Assembly (NCBI GenBank): GCA_964036045.1
Contig: OZ038392.1
Span: forward strand, 29,461,755-29,525,754
Source of the DNA: Eutreptiella sp. 'Long Island Sound 2002'
Taxonomy: Eukaryota > Euglenozoa > Euglenophyceae > Eutreptiales > Eutreptiaceae
Length of the DNA: 64,000 nucleotides
Direction of reading: 5' to 3'
Shown here: positions 28,106 through 37,280 of the stretch, piece after piece
Numbering within the stretch: the first letter of the stretch is position 1
Layout: every line of letters starts with the position of its first letter
Made by a program: the position numbers and the translations under genes
The notes under the pieces: generated by a model
The model's input: only the letters and a program-made list of their open reading frames with translations
Told to the model about the DNA's origin: nothing
Databases searched by the model: none

Positions 28106-28262
28106 ATGGCCCTGGACATCGACAGCCTGCTAGAACTGGAACTCCAACACACGGAGGACACGGAGCATCATATGGACCTCACCCCGCCGGAGCTCGAGCC
28201 CACAGCAAGCAGCCCCGCAGACCCCAACCCGCAAAATGCCCCCCCACGGCCCCCCCCCCCGC
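28106..28262 (+). CDS. Possible N-terminus of LINE ORF1 in another frame
   Basis: From the ATG at 28106, frame 2 encodes an acidic, ordinary-looking start (MALDIDSLLELELQHTEDTE) that leads into a C11 run at 28250-28260. After the run the plausible protein is in frame 0 (feature starting 28236). Either this copy has a homopolymer length error or mutation, or slippage joins the two. Confidence 0.45.
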
Positions 28263-31200
28263 GAGAGGGCGCCCTGGACGCACCTGTCCAACGCCCTGCG
28301 GCGCCACCACCCCACCCACGAAGCCAGCAACGGGCCCGCCGAGTACCGGGCGTCACTCGAGCGCGACCTGCCCGACGTCACGGGGCCGGGACTCCACGGG
28401 TACACCACCGCCCCCCCCCCTCCAGGCACCCCCACACAAGAATGGGAGGACGAGTACGCCGTCGACGTCACCGACATGACGGCATACATGGAAAGCGTGG
28501 AGGACCCGGAACAAGACACCGTCCTCAGCCTCCTCGCCTACCACAGCTGGAGATGGGGCCATCAGGTCACCCTCCACCGACCGCAGGACGGGCCCCACCA
28601 GTGGTCCCCAGAGCAAACGGCGAAGTGGGACATCGTCCTCCAACTCACCCCCGAGGGCTTCTACACCCTCACGCACAGCGGATTACCCGACGCCGCACCC
28701 AATGCACAGGCGCTGCCGCTGGCCCAGCCCCAGGAGGACGACGCAGACGCACCCCCACCGGAGGAATGTAATTGGGACTCCCCCACGGCCACCACCGAAC
28801 GCATGCCGCACCGGCTCACCAAACGTCACCTCCCCCACGACTACCACGCCACCAACGACTCGCGGGGACGCCGCACACTGCCCCTGCAGTGGGCATCACC
28901 CGAAGGCACCTTCACGTGGGGGGAAATCCTCCCCGGCGCCGTGGCGCTCACGTACCTGTGGCTCCGGGACGCGGAGACGCACGCGCAGCCCCCCGGCACA
29001 CACCTCCTCCTCACCCTGGAGGGAGAGGCCGCCGTCGAAAACGTCCACACAGCGGAAGGAGAGGACTACGTGACGGCGAACGCGGACACCGCAGTATGGC
29101 TACACGCTCACGAGCACACCACACCCCCCACCGTAGTACCGGGGTCACACCCCTGGCACGTGGTCATCGTGCGACTACCCACAGGAGCAGACACAGGAAG
29201 CGCCCAACAGGGATGGGCGGACAGGTGGGCACACGTGTGCGCCTCCCTGCACGAAGGGCTGCACAGACCCTCCCTCACCAGTCACACCCTCGAACCGGCC
29301 CCCACCACGGCCGAATCCCACACCGGGGCGGCCCCCCCCACCGGAGTCTGGGCCTACACGCGCACCCTCCACCGCGAGGCAGCGGAAGCCCTCAAGACCG
29401 CCATCTCCAACCACCAAGGCCTCGTGCACACCCCCCACGATAACACACAAAAGGGCTACACCCTATGGTGGCACCACCCCGCACCAGAAGGGGGCCTGCA
29501 GCCACCGGCAGACCAGCCTGGCATCGGCCCAGACCTCACGGCGATCGCCCGCGCCGTCGCCGCCATGGCCCAGCAAGTTGGGGCGCCACCCCAATGGGCA
29601 CCGTCCATCATCAAGGAAACGGCGGCACGCCACAACCCAGCTTTTGCACACTTCCGGGGACGCCCCATTCATCCCACCCTACCGGACCTCGACCTCCCCG
29701 CCCACGATGCGTGGGCAGTCCACATCCTCGTGCCCCACGACACCGCCCCCAAAACAGGGGACGCGACGGCACGCATCACCAAACAACTCCCCAATACCGC
29801 GCTCCACTACGACGTACCAACGCCCAACGTCATCGTCACCCACAACACGGGTCGTGACCACTACTACCTCCAGGCCACGCATGAGCGCTCCCCCATCACC
29901 GTATACACCTTCACCACCTACCCTGGCCTCCAGCCACCGCAACACCACCCACGCCCGGCATGGAAGCACCCCCTACACGTCGCCCCGACCCCACGCAAAA
30001 GGCCCACCCACCACGCGCCCCCTCCCGCCGACAGCACCGCCCTCCACACCGCCCGCAGACGGGCCGCAGCACAACACCAAAGCCACCTGCTCCCACGCAT
30101 TAACGCTGGGCCCGGCACCATCACCGAGGCCACCCACAAAAGCACCTTGAACCTACTGGCTCGCAAACTACGCCCCAAAATGGCACTGGAGGACACGCTC
30201 TGGATATACTATGGCGAAGGCCGCACGGCACGGGTGGCGGACCTCCGCAACATCATCCCCCGCCACATCCAGCGAGCGGTAGGGCCCTTCACCGTGTACG
30301 CGGTACCGCACCCCATAACAGCCCCATGCACCCACTGCAACCCTCGGTGCGCGCTACCATGCGCAGGCGCTCTGCAGCAACCCCTGCCCACCCCTACCTA
30401 CAGGGGGGGCATATTCCTCGGCACGGTGCCCGGAGACCCACACCCCTACCTCCTGCCCGCGGCGGACCGCCACCACGCCATACCACTACACCTTGTCGAG
30501 CACCTGGCGGTGGGACCATCCCCCTTCCAGAAGCGCCCCCCCCACACCCCATCCGACGGACGCCCGCCAGATGAGCCGACACACGCCACACCTGGACCCA
30601 AACGCGCCATCGCACTCCTCACCCTAAAGGCGGAAGCCGCCATCCCCCGAGACCTGGAGGGGGAAAACCACCTCATGGTGGAAGGGCTGACGGAACACGT
30701 CCTGATCGCAGCCATGTACGCCACGGCGTCCGCATCCCGCCTCTGGGAGGACCGCCCCTCCCCACCTCTAGCCCAAGCAGCGCAGGACGCCCCCGACACG
30801 GGCCCCACCGCCGAGGACATCCACCAAATCCTCAACATGCGAGCACCCCCGAAGACCCACCCTGCGGTCCGCCCCATCCAGCTCGTCAGCTGGGACGCCA
30901 TGGACGCCCCCCCGGCCACCACGGAGGTCCACATCCTCAAACACCGGGACACCTGGTGGACGGTGGAATGGGACGACCACGGCAAGGTCAGACGGGCAAC
31001 GGCACACGCCCCCGACGGCGAAGTCCCGCCCCCACCACGCGGAGGAGACCGCTTGCGACTCGCCGCACGCATCCCCCACGCCCCAGAGGCAGCCTGGGAA
31101 GCGCTGCACTACGCCCTCTACTGGGCGCAGGGGGCGCCAGAAGGCCCCCTCCCCCCGGAACGCACCCCAGCGTGGACACGCCACGCCACCCGCTACACGG

Positions 31201-31940
31201 CCCACATGCGCCGCCACGGGGCAGGCACCGGGCACCGGCTCCTCACCTGGCCCACGGACCCGCCCGACGCCCTGCAGGAGGCCGAGGAAGTGCTTGGCCT
31301 CATGACCAAGCAAGTGTTCCAACTGGCGGACCCCGTCCCCACGTCCAAGCCCGACGTCCCAGCCGCCCGCGAACACCCCGTGTTTGCACCGGGCCACGCA
31401 CCCGTACAGCGGCCCCAGGGCGCACCTCCCCAACGGGGACAACCCGCTGCCCGACGCCGCCAAGGTGCGCAGAAGCGCAAGGCCTCCACACAGGCCAAAC
31501 CCGCGCCAAAGCCAAGGGCCAAGCCGAAGAGCTGGACCAAAGAGGAAGCCGCTGCCCTGTATCCCGAATACGCCATCAACACCCGGGTGCAGCTGCCCTT
31601 CGAGTACCCCACGGCCGCGGGCCCCTCCAAGTGGATATGGGCCGCAGGGGAGGTCAAGCACCGGTACCGCGTCACCGGGGACCACCAGGGGTTCAAGATC
31701 AACGTCAAGTGGGACCCGGCCACCCCCAACGACAAGAAGCTGGGGCGCACCATCGAACTCTGGCGAGAGCAAGCCGGTCGTGAGATGGTCCCCATGCAGC
31801 TGTGCACCCCCGACACGGAGCACCTCACCGGCACCGAGTACACGGGCGAAGTCCACAATGCATGGGCCCTACCCCAACCCCAGAAGCGGAACCGCAGGGC
31901 ACCCACAGCTCAGGGCGTCATCGACCTCCTCAACGCCTGA
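28236..31940 (+). CDS. LINE ORF1, large protein of unknown fold
   Basis: 1,234 codons from the first in-frame ATG; the true N-terminus may lie at 28106 (see there). I recognise no canonical ORF1 domain (no CCHC knuckles, RRM or esterase). Visible features: an acidic N-terminal part with a Trp-rich stretch (AYHSWRWGHQ); a beta-rich stretch near residues 255-310; a Cys cluster near 697 (CTHCNPRCALPC); a segment near 895-925 (HRDTWWTVEWDDHG); a Lys/Ala-rich linker near 1075-1100; and a C-terminal domain near 1105-1200 (PSKWIWAAGEVKHRYR, INVKWDPATP) that looks like an SH3/chromo-type barrel. It ends with TGA-CGG in frame with ORF2. It is unusually large for a LINE ORF1. Confidence 0.7.
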   Translation: MPPHGPPPRERAPWTHLSNALRRHHPTHEASNGPAEYRASLERDLPDVTGPGLHGYTTAPPPPGTPTQEWEDEYAVDVTDMTAYMESVEDPEQDTVLSLLAYHSWRWGHQVTLHRPQDGPHQWSPEQTAKWDIVLQLTPEGFYTLTHSGLPDAAPNAQALPLAQPQEDDADAPPPEECNWDSPTATTERMPHRLTKRHLPHDYHATNDSRGRRTLPLQWASPEGTFTWGEILPGAVALTYLWLRDAETHAQPPGTHLLLTLEGEAAVENVHTAEGEDYVTANADTAVWLHAHEHTTPPTVVPGSHPWHVVIVRLPTGADTGSAQQGWADRWAHVCASLHEGLHRPSLTSHTLEPAPTTAESHTGAAPPTGVWAYTRTLHREAAEALKTAISNHQGLVHTPHDNTQKGYTLWWHHPAPEGGLQPPADQPGIGPDLTAIARAVAAMAQQVGAPPQWAPSIIKETAARHNPAFAHFRGRPIHPTLPDLDLPAHDAWAVHILVPHDTAPKTGDATARITKQLPNTALHYDVPTPNVIVTHNTGRDHYYLQATHERSPITVYTFTTYPGLQPPQHHPRPAWKHPLHVAPTPRKRPTHHAPPPADSTALHTARRRAAAQHQSHLLPRINAGPGTITEATHKSTLNLLARKLRPKMALEDTLWIYYGEGRTARVADLRNIIPRHIQRAVGPFTVYAVPHPITAPCTHCNPRCALPCAGALQQPLPTPTYRGGIFLGTVPGDPHPYLLPAADRHHAIPLHLVEHLAVGPSPFQKRPPHTPSDGRPPDEPTHATPGPKRAIALLTLKAEAAIPRDLEGENHLMVEGLTEHVLIAAMYATASASRLWEDRPSPPLAQAAQDAPDTGPTAEDIHQILNMRAPPKTHPAVRPIQLVSWDAMDAPPATTEVHILKHRDTWWTVEWDDHGKVRRATAHAPDGEVPPPPRGGDRLRLAARIPHAPEAAWEALHYALYWAQGAPEGPLPPERTPAWTRHATRYTAHMRRHGAGTGHRLLTWPTDPPDALQEAEEVLGLMTKQVFQLADPVPTSKPDVPAAREHPVFAPGHAPVQRPQGAPPQRGQPAARRRQGAQKRKASTQAKPAPKPRAKPKSWTKEEAAALYPEYAINTRVQLPFEYPTAAGPSKWIWAAGEVKHRYRVTGDHQGFKINVKWDPATPNDKKLGRTIELWREQAGREMVPMQLCTPDTEHLTGTEYTGEVHNAWALPQPQKRNRRAPTAQGVIDLLNA

Positions 31941-31969
31941 CGGGGCCAGGGCCGGACACGGCCCGCCCC
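31938..31969 (+). promoter_or_regulatory. Candidate UGA-CGG readthrough signal with strong hairpin, ORF1/ORF2
   Basis: TGA at 31938-31940 is followed by CGG. A GC-only stem starts two bases after the stop: GGGGC (31942-31946) with GCCCC (31965-31969), a 2-base bulge, then GGGCCG (31949-31954) with CGGCCC (31959-31964) and a GACA loop. The frame stays open through to ORF2. Stop, next codon and stem together resemble viral type II readthrough sites. Confidence 0.65.
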
Positions 31970-34900
31970 CCCAACTACGGGTCCCCAGAAACCGGCGCCT
32001 GCGGAAGCCCACGCCCGCATCAACATCCTCAACGAGCCCGCGGTCACCTACGACCCCACCAAGGCCGCCACACTGCAAGCCATGCCCGGGCCGCACCCCC
32101 AAGGCGCAGACCTCCTGGGGTTCCTGGAGCAAGCCCTCCGCAAAGCGGACCAACCCGAACCAGCACCAATCCTGGACCCAGAGGGGAACAAATATCACGC
32201 CCACTGGGAACGGGGGGTACCCCTCTACCACAAGACATCGGTCACGGTACATGCCCACCCCGACCTCGGAGTGGATGGTCGCCTCGGGGCGTACGAGTGC
32301 GTGGGGCCCGGATGGCAGCTAAACGTGCTGCTCACGCACGTCCCGTTCGGGGAGGAGACCAAGGACTTCCTGGACACCCTGAGCCTGGCGTACCGCCGAC
32401 TCTCCCTCCTGGCACCCACCATCATCATAGGCGACCTAAACGCCGCTCCCACCGACGACGACCGCACCGGCCCACCCACAGCCACCGACATAGCTGTCCG
32501 GGACGCCATGCACCAGCTGGGCCTCACGGACCTCACGGCAGGGCTCACCGGCACACCCTCCCATTACCCCCACCAAGCCGGCACCCACCCATCCCGCATC
32601 GACACGTGCTACGGAGACCCAACCACGGTGCGCGTCCACGAAGCAGCCTACGGGGACCTCCCGCCCACAGGCACGGGCCACAGGCCCCTCTACATCGACC
32701 TCATCATCCCCGACCTACCCCCACCCGCAGCCACCCTGCCAGACGACACCCTCCCACCCACACTGCAGTTCCCGGCCGAGGACGACCACGGCGCCTGGCA
32801 CAGGTATAACAGGGCCCTACACGCCATCCTACGCCGCCCGGGTGCACCGACACTCACCACCGCCATGCGCCGGGCGGCACAAGCATGCGGCATGGAGTGT
32901 GACACCAACCACACGGGAGCACCACCAGACCTCACCCTCCAGCAACTCGTCCATGACATCTGGACCACGAAAGGGGAACTCGCCACCCTGCTACGCCCCA
33001 GCACACCGGAGGCACGAGACCGGGACGCCCACCTCCGTACGCTCCTCACCACCCGCCGCCACCAACTCCAGGAATGGCACGCCCACCGCATAGCGGCAGC
33101 AGCCCAGGAACGCGAAAGATACGGCAGAAACGACACGCCGTACAAGTCCCTACGGTACGTCAGCCGCATCCTGGAGGACACGGGGCGCCGTACCATCCAA
33201 GCGGTCCGCACCCCCGAAGGAAGCCTCACCAATGACCCCGACGCCGTCCTCCAGGCAGTCCTGGACAGCTTCCAGGCGCAACACGGGGACGCCCTCCCCG
33301 AGCTCGACCCCCACACCAGAAACACCATCCGCGAGCATGTGCCCAGGGTCTTCAACCGGGAACAGCGGCGCGCCATCGAACACGACCCCTTCAGCATCTC
33401 AGAACTGCAGCGCGCCCTGGACCGCCTGAAGAAGGGGGTCGTGCCCGGCGTCGACGGTTTGCCGGCCGAAGCGTACCAACGTCTCACCCTGCCCATCAAA
33501 CGCCGCCTGGCAGCCCGCCTGTGGGACATCGTCACGGGCGCCGCGCCCATCCCCCCTGAGTGGGCCAACCTGGTCCACCCCCTCTACAAAAAGGGGGACT
33601 GGGCGCAGCCGGGGAACTGGCGGCCCATAGTATGCGCCACCACCGAGGTCAAGCTGGTGTGGACGCTCATCCTAGGCCGCATCGCGCCAGCGGTCTTCGC
33701 CCACGTGCCCGCCAGCATGTGGGGGGCCATGGCCGGCAGGTCCCCCCACGAGGCCATCTTCCTCCAGGACACCGCACTGGACATGAACCCCTACGAGATG
33801 ATCATCGCCTCCCTCGATGTCCAAGGCGCGTTCCCCCACGCCCCACACCGGCTCCTCACGGAGGTATGGGATGCCATGGGCCTCCCATTCCTATCCTTCA
33901 TGACCGGGTACATCCAAACCCGACTCTACGCCGTCATCACGGCCGCGGGCCTCACCCCCTGGACTGGCACAGACAGCGGGGTCCCCCAAGGAGGCGCCGA
34001 AGGCCCCTTCCTCTACCTCCTCGTCACCCTGCCACTGGCATTCGAGCTAGCACGGGTATACCCGGGGTACGCCCCATACCCGCTACGGTCCCCCCTCATC
34101 AACTTCGCAGATGACAACCTCCTCACTACGGCCACCCGCCACCGCGACCCTGAGAACGCAGGGCTACCAACGACCACCGAACAAGCGTCCGCCATTCTCC
34201 AACTCACCACAACCTACCTGGACGCCCACCAGCTCCTAGTGCACCCCCGCAAATCGGTCGGGCTGGCCGACGCCAAGACCCCCACCCCCCACATCCGGAA
34301 AGGCGAACCCCTGCACCTGGAAGACACCACAGTCCACCTGGGAGTCACACAGGCCACGCAGCACCACCACATCACACTCCCAAGCAAGCTAGAAGAGCGC
34401 CTCGCCCGGCTAAGCCAAATTGCCAGGGGGGACCTCCTGTCTACGCAGGGCCTGGCGTACTTCATGGAAGCAGTGCTCAACGCGGCCATCGGGTACCAAG
34501 CCCTGCACCTCCCGCGCCCCCAAGACGCACTACGCCAGGCTCGACAACAAGTGACGAAGGCATGGGCGCAACACGGAGGCTGGCCCACGTCTTTCCCCAA
34601 GGAGGCCATGATGGCCCACTGGCGCTACTACGGAGACAATACGGGCGCCCTGGTCGACATGGCCTATGCCAAACACGCAGCACACCTCCTACACAGGGTA
34701 ACACACAACCACCAACCAGAAGTTCGCGAGGCGGCGGCCATACGCATAAAAGAAGCGCAAATGGCCCGCAACACCTGCCCCCGGTGGATACTGGCACAAC
34801 ACGGCGTCTCCACCCCCGTGGGCACTGGCATCTGGGCCCAGCTACAACTCCTCCTACCGCACCACACGCACGCCATCCTGACAAACCACCACTGCGATCA

Positions 34901-37265
34901 ACAGGGGCCACTCGTGGCCACACACACCGACATCCACCGACGCCCGGCAGGCGAGGTGGACACCCTGCGCCTCGTAGGGGCCACCATCACCATAGTGTAT
35001 ATCACCCCAACACAGATGCAGATCATGGCCCAATGCGACGCCCACCACGCCCCGTTCCTTTCCGACCCACAATGGCCGGCACGCCACGTCTTCCAAGCGT
35101 ACCTCCGCGCATGTGCTACGAAGGCAGGGCGCGACATGCCGGGGCCCAAGGACATCGACACGGCGTACACAGCCTTCCAGCGCCAGCACCCCCGGCCCCG
35201 CCTGAGCGAACACGAGACCCCCAACGACGGCGGCACGACGCAGGGGGAGCCCACCCCGTCAGCCGAAGGCTGGACACCACCCACCATCCTGCTACTAGCA
35301 CCAAACGGCCACAAACATGTAACCCGCACCGTCCAGCGACACCATGCCCCCTGGTCCATCCCCAAACACAATGCACCGGAGACCGATGTACCACCAGTCA
35401 GACACAGTGACCAGGGCATACCACGCACGTGCTGGCACTGCGGCCCGGCAGCCCTCGACACGCCGTGGCCCCTGCTGCACCTCATCTCCACCCACCAGCA
35501 CACCCCCACCGCCGCCGCCACCGCCGACCAGCAGGCATGGCTCTCCCCCTGGTTTCACACGGTACCCCCAGACCACCCGGCGCACGTAGCCTGGACCCGA
35601 ACACCCACGGCGACATGGACGTTCACCAACGAGCAGGCAGACCCGGACAGCGTAGCCATGGAGTACGACCGCTGCGACCCACACCGCGCAGGACCTCAGG
35701 AGGCACCCATGCGCCCCCTACAGCACAAATGCCCCACCCTCCGCGGCGACAAAGACGACACGGAGCGGCGACAGACCATCACGTGCCAGAAATTCCACCC
35801 CAATACGGGATACCTCTTCCACCTGATGTACGCGTATATCACCCAGGGACGCCCAGACAGGGGCCTCCTCCGCCTCACCCCACGGGCCCAGGCCATCATC
35901 ACCCAGGGAATAGGCGTCTATGCAGCGCCACTACTGCAACCCACGCAAATCACCGCCAGAACCACCCAGGGGAACCCCATCTACGTCTATCACCCCACAG
36001 CAATCGCCCGCCTACCCATACCCAGCGACACCGACATCATCTACTTCACTGACGCATCCGGCACCCAGCAACGCACCCCCACGGTCGGTTGCGCCTCCGT
36101 GCGCATCACCCGGCGCGCGGACGGCCTCCACGTGGAACACCACACCGGGACCACCATCTTTGGGGCGTCCTCCCACGGCGAACTGCGCACCATGGCAGAC
36201 GCCGTCACCGCCACACCGCCACCCACGACGGTCCGGCCCCGCAACATCTGGGTAGTCGTGGACGCCACGGTCGACATCCACCTCACCAGGCGCCTTGCGG
36301 ACCTGCCCCTCCACAAAGCACTCGATTCCGGCCTCACCACACAAGCGTTGGGACTATGGATGGCCTTCAAGGGCATGCACCCCCAGGACGCCCTACACAT
36401 CGTCAAGCAGGAGTCGCACCGCTACGCATACGGCAATGGACGCGCAGACACGCAGGCCAAACACCAGAACACCAACCACACCCCAGGGCTCGAACGCGTG
36501 CGACTGGACACCCCACACCACAGCCACCTGCAGCACCTGCCCCCGATACCCCTGGCCGCACAGCCCCCCCAATGGATGCCCCAGGACACGCCGTACACGG
36601 ATCGAGACAAGCAGTACCACTACCCCACACCCATCCAGCAACTCGCCGCCACACTGGGCCACCCAGCAAACACCGAACTCCTCCGACGCCTCGAAAACTC
36701 CGTCCACACCCCCCTCTACTACTCCGCCCTGCGCCCGGATAGCCTCCCAGCACACCTACAAAAGCCCCGACTCCAGCTCGCCCTCGAACAACTTCCCCTC
36801 CTCACCCGATACCACCGATGGTATACGCGCCGCTCGATCCACGTCCCCGCAGGACACACCAAATGCATCTGCAGCCACGCGGAAGAAGAAACGTGGGACC
36901 ACTTCAAGGCGTGCCCCCTGTACAGGGGACTGGACACCCTCACAGACTGGAACCCAACCCACACCATCGCACAGCACGCCAGATGGCTGGCGCAGTCCCC
37001 GGCGACCCAGCAAATCACCACCGTCCTCAAGCAGACGGAGGTGCTCGAGGCAGTCCGCAGGGGACTCGTCCCCACTGCCGTCTACACCTTACTACGCACC
37101 CACGCGGAGGACCCCCAGGCCACGGCGGCACACATGCAGCGAACGGCCGTTGCCAAGACGGCGGAGCAGCTCACATACCGCACCCACAAATACCTGCAGC
37201 ATGCGGCAACCCTGCCACCAACAGACCAAGCCCACCTCCTCAAACTCCTGTTCTACCAACCATGA
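31941..37265 (+). CDS. LINE ORF2: endonuclease, reverse transcriptase, RNase H
   Basis: The first Met is 32082, but the frame is open from the ORF1 stop; the 47-codon extension (with RINILNEPAV) may supply the N-terminal strand of the endonuclease. EEP/APE-type endonuclease: IIIGDLNAAPTDDD (GDLNA near 32430), HPSRIDTCY, and GTGHRPL in place of the usual SDH. Reverse transcriptase: LYKKGDWAQPGNWRPI, ASLDVQGAFPHAPH, SGVPQGGAEGPFLYLL and catalytic FADD (34104-34115). RNase H: YFTDASGTQ, SSHGELRTM, VVVDATVDI, YGNGRADTQA. The C-terminus has a Cys/His segment (CICSHAEEETWDHFKAC) typical of LINE ends. The full domain set is that of an I/Tad-like LINE; the protein is long (1,727 aa from Met). Confidence 0.92.
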   Translation, partial: RGQGRTRPAPPTTGPQKPAPAEAHARINILNEPAVTYDPTKAATLQAMPGPHPQGADLLGFLEQALRKADQPEPAPILDPEGNKYHAHWERGVPLYHKTSVTVHAHPDLGVDGRLGAYECVGPGWQLNVLLTHVPFGEETKDFLDTLSLAYRRLSLLAPTIIIGDLNAAPTDDDRTGPPTATDIAVRDAMHQLGLTDLTAGLTGTPSHYPHQAGTHPSRIDTCYGDPTTVRVHEAAYGDLPPTGTGHRPLYIDLIIPDLPPPAATLPDDTLPPTLQFPAEDDHGAWHRYNRALHAILRRPGAPTLTTAMRRAAQACGMECDTNHTGAPPDLTLQQLVHDIWTTKGELATLLRPSTPEARDRDAHLRTLLTTRRHQLQEWHAHRIAAAAQERERYGRNDTPYKSLRYVSRILEDTGRRTIQAVRTPEGSLTNDPDAVLQAVLDSFQAQHGDALPELDPHTRNTIREHVPRVFNREQRRAIEHDPFSISELQRALDRLKKGVVPGVDGLPAEAYQRLTLPIKRRLAARLWDIVTGAAPIPPEWANLVHPLYKKGDWAQPGNWRPIVCATTEVKLVWTLILGRIAPAVFAHVPASMWGAMAGRSPHEAIFLQDTALDMNPYEMIIASLDVQGAFPHAPHRLLTEVWDAMGLPFLSFMTGYIQTRLYAVITAAGLTPWTGTDSGVPQGGAEGPFLYLLVTLPLAFELARVYPGYAPYPLRSPLINFADDNLLTTATRHRDPENAGLPTTTEQASAILQLTTTYLDAHQLLVHPRKSVGLADAKTPTPHIRKGEPLHLEDTTVHLGVTQATQHHHITLPSKLEERLARLSQIARGDLLSTQGLAYFMEAVLNAAIGYQALHLPRPQDALRQARQQVTKAWAQHGGWPTSFPKEAMMAHWRYYGDNTGALVDMAYAKHAAHLLHRVTHNHQPEVREAAAIRIKEAQMARNTCPRWILAQHGVSTPVGTGIWAQLQLLLPHHTHAILTNHHCDQQGPLVATHTDIHRRPAGEVDTLRLVGATITIVYITPTQMQIMAQCDAHHAPFLSDPQWPARHVFQAYLRACATKAGRDMPGPKDIDTAYTAFQRQHPRPRLSEHETPNDGGTTQGEPTPSAEGWTPPTILLLAPNGHKHVTRTVQRHHAPWSIPKHNAPETDVPPVRHSDQGIPRTCWHCGPAALDTPWPLLHLISTHQHTPTAAATADQQAWLSPWFHTVPPDHPAHVAWTRTPTATWTFTNEQADPDSVAMEYDRCDPHRAGPQEAPMRPLQHKCPTLRGDKDDTERRQTITCQKFHPNTGYLFHLMYAYITQGRPDRGLLRLTPRAQAIITQGIGVYAAPLLQPTQITARTTQGNPIYVYHPTAIARLPIPSDTDIIYFTDASGTQQRTPTVGCASVRITRRADGLHVEHHTGTTIFGASSHGELRTMADAVTATPPPTTVRPRNIWVVVDATVDIHLTRRLADLPLHKALDSGLTTQALGLWMAFKGMHPQDALHIVKQESHRYAYGNGRADTQAKHQNTNHTPGLERVRLDTPHHSHLQHLPPIPLAAQPPQWMPQDTPYTDRDKQYHYPTPIQQLAATLGHPANTELLRRLENSVHTPLYYSALRPDSLPAHLQKPRLQLALEQLPLLTRYHRWYTRRSIHVPAGHTKCICSHAEEETWDHFKACPLYRGLDTLTDWNPTHTIAQHARWLAQSPATQQITTVLKQTEVLEAVRRGLVPTAVYTLLRTHAEDPQATAAHMQRTAVAKTAEQLTYRTHKYLQHAATLPPTDQAHLLKLLFYQP

Positions 37266-37280
37266 GAACCTACCCCGTGA

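Noticed and set aside
27182-31906. Long minus-strand ORFs opposite the LINE
   Set aside because: Gly/Val/Arg-rich complements of a C-rich coding strand, without motifs.
37262-37265. ATGA stop-start overlap as the start of ORF3
   Set aside because: The ATG is in frame 2, whereas the motif-bearing ORF3 is in frame 0.
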